Assembly (NCBI GenBank): GCA_002314565.1
Contig: DCGL01000089.1
Location: 5,119 to 14,261, forward strand
Source of the DNA: Clostridiales bacterium UBA1779
Lineage (GTDB): Bacteria; Bacillota; Clostridia; Oscillospirales; CAG-272
DNA length: 9,143 nucleotides
Direction: 5' to 3'
Part shown: positions 1 through 4,777 of the stretch, one piece after another
How the letters are laid out: every line of letters starts with the position of its first letter
Position numbering within the stretch: position 1 is the stretch's first letter
The notes under the pieces: generated by a model
The model's database searches: none
What the model was told of the DNA's origin: nothing
What the model saw: the letters and a program-made list of their open reading frames with translations, nothing else
Position numbers and translations under genes: made by a program

Positions 1-372
1 GCCGTCGGCGGCATTGTTTTACGTTTGGACGGGCATTTTTTTCGTTTTTACGTAATCCACAGACGGCATCGGCGCTTTCGTTACGTAGGATTATTATTAC
101 TGCTTGCATTTACGTAATAAAAAAGCCGTCGGCGGCATTTTATTACGTAAACACTTCATTTCCCCGCACTTTTTCGTAATCACAATGCCGTCGGCGGCAT
201 TTCATTACGTAAACACTTCATTTACCCGCACTTTTACGTAATCTAACCGCCGCCGGCGGCATTCCTTTACGTAAACGCCTCATTCTCTCGCAGCTTTACG
301 TAATCCCACTGCCGTCGGCGGCATTTATTTACGTAACTACCTAAAAAAATGCACTTTTTTCGTAATTGCGTA
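1..372. repeat. Tandem array of a 62-bp unit (six copies, open at the left edge)
   Basis: Six units begin at 1, 63, 125, 187, 249 and 311, an exact 62-bp period without indels. Each unit starts with a GC-rich dyad, GCCGTCGGCGGCATT (a perfect 12-bp palindrome GCCGCCGGCGGC in unit 5). It then carries two TTACGTAA palindromes at unit offsets 18 and 47: 19, 48; 81, 110; 143, 172; 205, 234; 267, 296; 329, 358. Of these 12 sites, eight are exact, three have one mismatch (81, 172, 358) and one has two (19). Units 3 and 4 are nearly identical. Unit 2 and the second half of unit 6 are the most diverged. The period is not a multiple of three and no long open frame crosses it, so it is non-coding. The array probably continues left of position 1. 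Its function is unknown; clustered binding sites for a DNA-binding protein, or an intergenic satellite, are both possible. Confidence 0.93.
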
Positions 373-392
373 TAATATTCGTAATTTCGCAT

Positions 393-425
393 AATAAATA
401 CATAATAAATACATAATGAATACAT
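393..425. repeat. Short 11-bp direct repeat, three copies
   Basis: Three adjacent copies of AATAAATACAT (393-403, 404-414, and 415-425 with one change, AATGAATACAT) lie in the AT-rich stretch between the 62-bp array and the gdhA terminator. This resembles a simple slippage repeat. The remaining spacer, 373-392 and 426-470, contains nothing else I can name. Confidence 0.8.
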
Positions 426-470
426 AAAAAACACAGAAATATCCCCCGGCTAAACAAAATATCCGAATAC

Positions 471-504
471 AAAAAGCAGGGCGGCCGGGGCCGTCCTGCT
501 TTTT
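471..504 (-). terminator. Intrinsic terminator of gdhA (potentially bidirectional)
   Basis: The left arm 471-486 (AAAAAGCAGGGCGGCC) pairs with the right arm 489-504, leaving a very small GG loop and one imperfect pair (481/494). On the minus strand the GC-rich stem is followed by a U-tract from the A-run at 471-475. It lies 17 bp beyond the gdhA stop codon. The T-run at 500-504 means it could also stop plus-strand transcription coming from the repeat array. Confidence 0.88.
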
Positions 505-521
505 GCGTATGATACTACAGA

Positions 522-1871
522 TCAGAAAATTCCCTGCTCGATCATGGCAGTGGCGACCTTCTGGAAGCCTGCGATGTTGGCGCCGGCAACGAGGTCGTAG
601 CCAAGTCCGTATTCAGCGGCAGCTTCGGCGGAAACTCTGTGAATGGTTTCCATCATCTTGTGAAGCTGAACGTCAACTTCTTCGGCAGTCCATGAAAGTC
701 TCTCAGAGTTCTGGCACATTTCAAGTCCGGAAACACCGACGCCGCCGGCGTTGACAGCCTTGGAAGGAGCAACGATCATGTTCTTCTGTGATCTGAGGTA
801 GTTAAGAGCATCATTTGTTGTGGGCATGTTGGCAACTTCGATATAGTACTTGATCTTGTTGGCAACAATCTTTTCAGCGGACTCCATCTTTACGTCGTTC
901 TGCATTGCAGCGGGCATAATGATGTCAACCTTCTGACCCCAGGGCTTCTCACCGGGGAAGAATTCTACACCGAACTTGTCGGCATAGTCCTGAACGCGGT
1001 TGCGGTTGGAAGATCTCATCTCAAGCATGTACTTGATCTTTTCTTCAGTGCAAACACCGTCCTTATCGTAGATGTAACCGTCGGGACCGGAAAGAGTTAC
1101 AACCTTGGCGCCCAGCTGAGCGGCCTTCTTGCAGATACCCCAGGCAACGTTTCCGAAGCCGGAGATTGCAATGGTCTTGCCCTCGATGGACTCGCCCTCA
1201 TGCTTGAGGACTTCGTTGAGGTAGTAGATGGCTCCGAAACCGGTAGCTTCGGGACGGATGAGAGATCCGCCGTAGGACTGACCCTTACCGGTGAGAACTC
1301 CGTTTTCAAATACGCCCTTAAGACGTCTGTACTGACCGTAGAGGAAACCGATTTCACGGCCGCCGACACCCATATCACCGGCAGGAACGTCAACGTCGGG
1401 ACCGATGTAACGGTAGAGAGCAGTCATGAAGCTCTGGCAGAAACGCATGATTTCGGCATCGGACTTTCCGGTGGGATCGAAATCGGCTCCGCCCTTGGCT
1501 CCGCCCATGGGAAGACCTGTAAGAGCATTCTTGAAGGTCTGCTCAAAGCCGAGGAACTTCATCATTCCGGGATATACGTTGGGGGCAAAACGAAGTCCGC
1601 CCTTGTAAGGACCGATGGCTCCGTTGAACTGGCAGCGGTAACCGGTGTTGGTGTGAACTACGCCGTTATCGTCTGTCCAGCATACTCTGAATGTGAACAT
1701 TCTCTCGGGGTTGACCATGCGGTTGAGCAGGTCGGCCTTTTCATATTCGGGATGTTTGTCAACTACGGGTGACAGGGATGAAAGAACCTCTTCAACGGTC
1801 TGAATGAATTCAGGCTCAGAGGCATTCTTTTTTCTTACGTTTTCAATAACGCTTTCAACATATGCATTCAT
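522..1871 (-). CDS. gdhA: Glutamate dehydrogenase, C. symbiosum-like (predicted NAD-specific)
   Basis: This cytoplasmic hexameric enzyme interconverts glutamate with 2-oxoglutarate and ammonium. The 449-residue length is that of the small bacterial hexameric family. Visible motifs, counted with Met1: GPYKGG (K90), K114, PMGGAKGG (catalytic K126), DVPAGDMGVGGREIG (A164, D166), T194, Rossmann loop GFGNVAWG (238-245), NAGGV (V378) and S381. Subtracting one gives the substrate and catalytic residues of the C. symbiosum enzyme (K89, K113, K125, A163, D165, T193, V377, S380). F239, P263 and D264 match that enzyme's F238, P262 and D263, which favour NAD(H) over NADP(H), so I predict EC 1.4.1.2. This comparison is from memory. 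The segment PAAMQND (320-326) replaces PCATQND, losing the reactive Cys320. The ATG at 1869-1871 is preceded by AAGGAG 11 nt upstream. It is probably monocistronic, with its own promoter and terminator. Confidence 0.97.
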   Translation of the reverse strand: MNAYVESVIENVRKKNASEPEFIQTVEEVLSSLSPVVDKHPEYEKADLLNRMVNPERMFTFRVCWTDDNGVVHTNTGYRCQFNGAIGPYKGGLRFAPNVYPGMMKFLGFEQTFKNALTGLPMGGAKGGADFDPTGKSDAEIMRFCQSFMTALYRYIGPDVDVPAGDMGVGGREIGFLYGQYRRLKGVFENGVLTGKGQSYGGSLIRPEATGFGAIYYLNEVLKHEGESIEGKTIAISGFGNVAWGICKKAAQLGAKVVTLSGPDGYIYDKDGVCTEEKIKYMLEMRSSNRNRVQDYADKFGVEFFPGEKPWGQKVDIIMPAAMQNDVKMESAEKIVANKIKYYIEVANMPTTNDALNYLRSQKNMIVAPSKAVNAGGVGVSGLEMCQNSERLSWTAEEVDVQLHKMMETIHRVSAEAAAEYGLGYDLVAGANIAGFQKVATAMIEQGIF

Positions 1872-1882
1872 TGGTAAGGCGA

Positions 1883-1888
1883 CTCCTT
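1883..1888 (-). promoter_or_regulatory. Ribosome binding site of gdhA
   Basis: AAGGAG on the minus strand, 11 nt before the ATG at 1871. The spacing is slightly long, but the match is good and no other in-frame start is better placed. Confidence 0.75.
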
Positions 1889-1900
1889 ATATTTTAAAAA

Positions 1901-1910
1901 TTATGCATAA
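1901..1910. promoter_or_regulatory. Palindrome TTATGCATAA over the predicted gdhA start site
   Basis: A perfect 10-bp palindrome covers the predicted transcription start of gdhA. Its half, TTATGCA, recurs at 1924-1930 inside the promoter spacer, and TATGCAT recurs at 1861-1867 across the first codons. It is placed where a repressor would act, but no known regulator is recognised and the AT-rich context makes chance possible. Confidence 0.4.
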
Positions 1911-1911
1911 A

Positions 1912-1940
1912 AGTATACATCAATTATGCAGGATTGTCAA
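1912..1940 (-). promoter_or_regulatory. Near-consensus sigma-A promoter of gdhA
   Basis: Reading the minus strand, TTGACA (1935-1940) and TATACT (1912-1917) are separated by exactly 17 bp. Transcription should begin near 1905, giving a 5' leader of about 34 nt. The near-perfect hexamers suggest strong expression, as expected for an abundant clostridial glutamate dehydrogenase. Confidence 0.88.
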
Positions 1941-1995
1941 TAATAAAATTCATTTTTTTGGCGATTATCCTTAAATATTATCATACGGAACAATG

Positions 1996-2030
1996 AAAAA
2001 AGGCACCCCGGGCATTCAAGTCCGGAGTGC
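1996..2030 (-). terminator. Intrinsic terminator of the MoxR-DUF58 operon
   Basis: On the minus strand, GCACTCCGG (2022-2030) pairs with CCGGGGTGC (2003-2011) with a single G-U pair and a 10-nt loop. A run of six U residues follows, from the A-tract at 1996-2001. It lies about 45 bp past the DUF58 stop codon and separates this operon from the gdhA promoter. Confidence 0.88.
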
Positions 2031-2074
2031 AAATTCACGATTTAACCGAAATAAACGTAATAAAACGCGAATGA

Positions 2075-3403
2075 TTATTCAATTACCTGAAACCAGGCAT
2101 CGATATCCGAAGGAACGTATCCGAGCAGATTTCGTGAAGTCGTGATATAAAAGCTCAGTTTTACGCCTTTTTCGGCCATAATTTTGCTCAGATTTGCCAT
2201 TCTTGCATCAAGATATGAGCTGATAATGACAAGATTTTCGTTTTCTGAATACAGTTCGGGGTGAGATGCGATATGATCGAAAAACTTTTCTGCAGGAAGG
2301 GAAATTTTCAGCGGCATTTTTGCAAGTGTGCGCAATGCAAAAATCATATCACGCTTTCCCTTGTATGGGTCGGAGCACGAAATCAGTGAGCCCGTTTCAT
2401 CCTCTCCCATCGGATGCAGACCGTTGCTTTCGTCCGGGGGAGTATTGGTATAAAGCTTCACTGCCATATTCTCTGCAGCTATTCTGTCCATAACGGATGC
2501 ACAGGCAATTATGCTTCTTTCAATCGCCCAGCTGTCCGACGGGGTGTCGGGTTTGAACTCAATCTCTTTTGAATTCATATTGAGAATGACCGAAAAACGG
2601 TATCTGACGGTTTTCTCTTCGACGTTGACCATGAGCTTGCCGTGAACTGCGGTGGATTTCCAGTTGATGCGGTTCATCGGGTCCCCGAAGGTATATTCTC
2701 TCGAACCGCAGATACGCAGCGGGTCAGAAACCGGGCAGAGCTTTGACACAAGGTCTCCGCACAGATAGCGCGAAGAGGTGTATTTCTCTTCAAGCAGCTG
2801 CGGAACCGGCAGTACGGTCACGCTTATGCGGCGCGTATCGTCCGGCTCGATGCGTTTGCTCTGCATATCGAATCCGAGAAGGTCTCCCTGGGTGAGAAGA
2901 ACGCCCTTGAGAGTATATTCACCGCGTGTTTTGCAGTAAACTCTCCAGCGACGGCGTATTCGCGTTCCGGGAGTGAGAACGAACAGCGACTGAACGTTTC
3001 CTTTCAGCTTTGAGTGTCTCTTATCAAGCAGCTTGTTTCCCCTTACGGTGTCGGCATTCGCCGCTTTCTCTTTTTTCTCAACGACCCCGGCACTGCTTAC
3101 AAAACCTTTTGCAGGCTTTTGCTTTTTTCCGACTTTTTCCTGAGCCTTTTTGGTGTCATCTTCAAGAAACACGAAAGACAGGCCGTCAGGCAGCTCCGTG
3201 TCGGCCTTCATGTATGATACCGGGATACTTCCGTTGTTCGAAATCTCTTCATAGAGATATACGTAATCCCCTGCATAGACTTCCGACGACGAAAAATATG
3301 CCGAATATTTTATATTCCTGAAGCTCAGCTTGCGGTTAACGTACTTCTGTATGAGAATTACGATTATCAGCGCAGCTGCAGCGGATATAAAAAACAGCAG
3401 CAT
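2075..3403 (-). CDS. DUF58 domain protein, membrane-anchored, partner of MoxR
   Basis: This 442-residue protein carries the DUF58 signature GSREYTFGDPMNRINWK (233-249) followed by STAVHGKLMV. One hydrophobic helix at residues 1-18 should anchor it in the cytoplasmic membrane. A beta-rich segment (about 30-80 and 140-200) follows, and the C-terminal part (about 265-440) fits a von Willebrand A-like fold, as in the family. DUF58 proteins are almost always encoded beside MoxR ATPases and are thought to be their adaptors or clients; no enzymatic activity is established. Residues about 82-135 form a lysine-rich, low-complexity insertion (KKAQEKVGKKQK and onward), probably disordered. The ATG is 8 bp beyond the MoxR stop codon. 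Its Shine-Dalgarno GAGGT (3407-3411) overlaps or abuts that stop, indicating translational coupling. Confidence 0.92.
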   Translation of the reverse strand: MLLFFISAAAALIIVILIQKYVNRKLSFRNIKYSAYFSSSEVYAGDYVYLYEEISNNGSIPVSYMKADTELPDGLSFVFLEDDTKKAQEKVGKKQKPAKGFVSSAGVVEKKEKAANADTVRGNKLLDKRHSKLKGNVQSLFVLTPGTRIRRRWRVYCKTRGEYTLKGVLLTQGDLLGFDMQSKRIEPDDTRRISVTVLPVPQLLEEKYTSSRYLCGDLVSKLCPVSDPLRICGSREYTFGDPMNRINWKSTAVHGKLMVNVEEKTVRYRFSVILNMNSKEIEFKPDTPSDSWAIERSIIACASVMDRIAAENMAVKLYTNTPPDESNGLHPMGEDETGSLISCSDPYKGKRDMIFALRTLAKMPLKISLPAEKFFDHIASHPELYSENENLVIISSYLDARMANLSKIMAEKGVKLSFYITTSRNLLGYVPSDIDAWFQVIE

Positions 3404-3411
3404 GAAAGACC

Positions 3412-4362
3412 TCAGTCCCCTGTGGGAGCCTTAACGGAGTCCAGAATAAATTCAATTACCTTTTCGTTGCTGTCCGAAACGCGGACCGTGCTCTGGGTGT
3501 GCGTGATAATTCTGTGTGCGAGTACCGGAACGGCAGCCTTTTTGACGTCATCCGGAATTACGTAGTCGCGGCCGTCCATTGCGGCAAGCATACGGGCGGC
3601 TTTCTGAAGCGCGAGAGTTCCGCGGGGGCTGACCCCGAGTATGACGCTGCGGCTTTCACGGGTTTCCGTGATGATGCTGAGTATGTATTTGCGGACGGAG
3701 TCCGAAACCTTGACTGAATTAATCGCTTCGCGGGCGGCAACAATGTCGGCGCAGGTGCAGACGGAGCCGAGTGAGTTCAGAGGAGATACTGCCTCGTGGG
3801 AGTTCATCATTTCGAGCTCCGACTCAAACCCGGGATATCCGAGCTTAAGTTTTATAAAGAAACGGTCCGTCTGGGCTTCGGGAAGCGGGAAGGTTCCCTG
3901 AGATTCGACGGGGTTCTGTGTTGCAAGAACGAGAAAAGGGTCTGCAAGTTTTCGTGTCACGCCGTCAACTGTGACCTGACCTTCGCCCATGCACTCAAGA
4001 AGAGCTGACTGGGTTCTCGGTGTGGTACGGTTGATTTCATCGGCAATGAGGATGTTTGTGAAAACGGGTCCCTCTCTGAAAACGAATCTGCCTTCCTGCT
4101 GATTGTAAAAGCTGATACCGGTGATATCGGAAGGAAGCAGGTCGGGTGTGAACTGAATTCGGTTTGAAGACCCCGATACCGAGACAGCAAGCGCACGGGC
4201 GAGAGTTGTTTTACCTGTTCCGGGAATGTCGTCTAGCAGAACGTGTCCACCTGAAAGCAGAGCCATTACGATAAGCTCCGTTTCGGCTTTCTTTCCGAAA
4301 ATAACCTTAGCGGTATTTTCAACAATCTGTGAAGCAAGAGCGGCTGTACTTTTGATATCCAT
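3412..4362 (-). CDS. MoxR-family AAA+ ATPase
   Basis: This cytoplasmic ATPase has 316 residues, the usual MoxR length. All key elements are visible: Walker A DIPGTGKTT (45-53), Walker B ILIADEINR (104-112), the family-typical PRTQSALLE (115-123), sensor 1 LATQNP (146-151), PEAQTDRF with the arginine finger R167, and sensor 2 SPRGTLAL (245-252). MoxR proteins are believed to act as chaperones that mature or remodel envelope-associated complexes together with a von Willebrand A or DUF58 partner, which here is the next gene. The ATG at 4360-4362 has only a weak ribosome site (AGAGG about 12 nt upstream, or GAAGG very close), but the N-terminus aligns with the family start. It is the first gene of a two-gene operon transcribed away from the ABC exporter. 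Confidence 0.95.
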   Translation of the reverse strand: MDIKSTAALASQIVENTAKVIFGKKAETELIVMALLSGGHVLLDDIPGTGKTTLARALAVSVSGSSNRIQFTPDLLPSDITGISFYNQQEGRFVFREGPVFTNILIADEINRTTPRTQSALLECMGEGQVTVDGVTRKLADPFLVLATQNPVESQGTFPLPEAQTDRFFIKLKLGYPGFESELEMMNSHEAVSPLNSLGSVCTCADIVAAREAINSVKVSDSVRKYILSIITETRESRSVILGVSPRGTLALQKAARMLAAMDGRDYVIPDDVKKAAVPVLAHRIITHTQSTVRVSDSNEKVIEFILDSVKAPTGD

Positions 4363-4400
4363 ATCCTTCGCTGACCTCTTTCTTTTTGAAATTCATAAAA

Positions 4401-4429
4401 ATTATACCATACTTAAAAATAAAAAACAA
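4401..4429 (-). promoter_or_regulatory. Promoter of the MoxR-DUF58 operon
   Basis: On the minus strand, an extended -10 (TGG-TATAAT, hexamer at 4401-4406) lies 17 bp downstream of TTGTTT (4424-4429). The predicted start near 4394 gives a leader of about 32 nt before the MoxR ATG. The perfect TATAAT with the TGn extension compensates for the moderate -35. Confidence 0.82.
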
Positions 4430-4444
4430 CACTTTTCGACATTT

Positions 4445-4468
4445 TACGAAGCAAATTTCACCTTCGTA
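4445..4468. promoter_or_regulatory. Inverted repeat in the divergent promoter region
   Basis: TACGAAG (4445-4451) and CTTCGTA (4462-4468) form a 7-bp inverted repeat with a 10-bp spacer. It lies between the two divergent promoters, upstream of the -35 of the MoxR operon. It could be an operator for one or both operons. No regulator gene is visible in the window. Confidence 0.4.
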
Positions 4469-4477
4469 CTCCGTCTG

Positions 4478-4495
4478 TTTTATCTAAAGATAAAA
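4478..4495. promoter_or_regulatory. Second inverted repeat in the divergent promoter region
   Basis: TTTTATC (4478-4484) and GATAAAA (4489-4495) form a 7-bp inverted repeat around TAAA, ending 14 bp before the -35 of the plus-strand promoter. The position suits an activator or repressor. As a weak AT-rich hairpin without a T-run on either side, it does not look like a terminator. Confidence 0.35.
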
Positions 4496-4509
4496 AGCGC
4501 AAAAATGGG

Positions 4510-4538
4510 TTGACTTTCCTGTGTCAAGATGTTAAAAT
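4510..4538 (+). promoter_or_regulatory. Promoter of the ABC exporter operon
   Basis: TTGACT (4510-4515) and TAAAAT (4533-4538) are separated by 17 bp, with transcription expected near 4545. A second candidate, an extended -10 TGATATAAT at 4555-4563 without a good -35, lies just downstream and would give a start near 4570. Either start is downstream of the ATG at 4529, so that codon cannot be the exporter start on these transcripts. Confidence 0.75.
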
Positions 4539-4544
4539 TATGCT

Positions 4545-4777
4545 ACGGAATCACTGATATAATCGGGATTGCCGTGTTAAGTTTGTGCGATGCCAAAGCG
4601 CCTTACAGACATCCTCGTTTATCAGCCGATTCTGCAAACAAACCTGCCTCTGAAGCGTGCATCCGGGTTGTTTTACCGTTTTCAATGCTATCAGTACGGG
4701 CGTTTCGCCCCCGCCTCAGCGGTCTCCCGCCGGTAACGCGGCAGAAAAAGCATTCTGCCGGTGCCGTACAAAGCGTT
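4545..4777 (+). promoter_or_regulatory. Long 5' leader of the ABC exporter operon
   Basis: About 233 nt separate the predicted transcription start from the re-assigned start codon at 4778. The segment can fold locally: CGGCAGAA (4739-4746) pairs with TTCTGCCG (4753-4760), and GGGCG (4698-4702) with CGCCC (4706-4710). The first hairpin ends 17 nt before the ATG and could affect translation. No known riboswitch consensus is recognised and no clear terminator with a U-run is seen. The reading frame happens to be open back to 4529, but the translation of 4529-4777 shows no domain and lies ahead of the family-like N-terminus. Confidence 0.45.

Noticed and set aside
1..372. CRISPR array
   Set aside because: Repeats are regular, but similarity extends across the whole 62-bp unit in the best copies. 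There are no unique spacers, and no cas gene is nearby.
1..372. Cluster of ParB parS sites
   Set aside because: TTACGTAA does not match the conserved parS sequence (TGTTTCACGTGAAACA type) and no parAB genes are present. Only a general partition-like role stays possible.
371..504. Small RNA on the plus strand from TATAAT (371-376) to the hairpin at 471-504
   Set aside because: There is no acceptable -35 at the proper distance, and TATAAT is expected by chance in this AT-rich stretch. The hairpin is explained by gdhA termination.
1200..1772. Open frame on the plus strand inside gdhA
   Set aside because: It is fully antisense to a well-supported enzyme gene, has no recognisable domain and no ribosome binding site, and is a codon-bias shadow.
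3255..3267. Copy of the array motif (TACGTAATC) inside the DUF58 gene
   Set aside because: It is a single partial match in coding sequence, without the partner site 29 or 33 bp away or the GC dyad, so chance is the best explanation.
4545..4777. Known riboswitch or T-box in the exporter leader
   Set aside because: I could not match any known riboswitch core, T-box sequence or terminator/antiterminator pair, so it is kept only as an unclassified leader.
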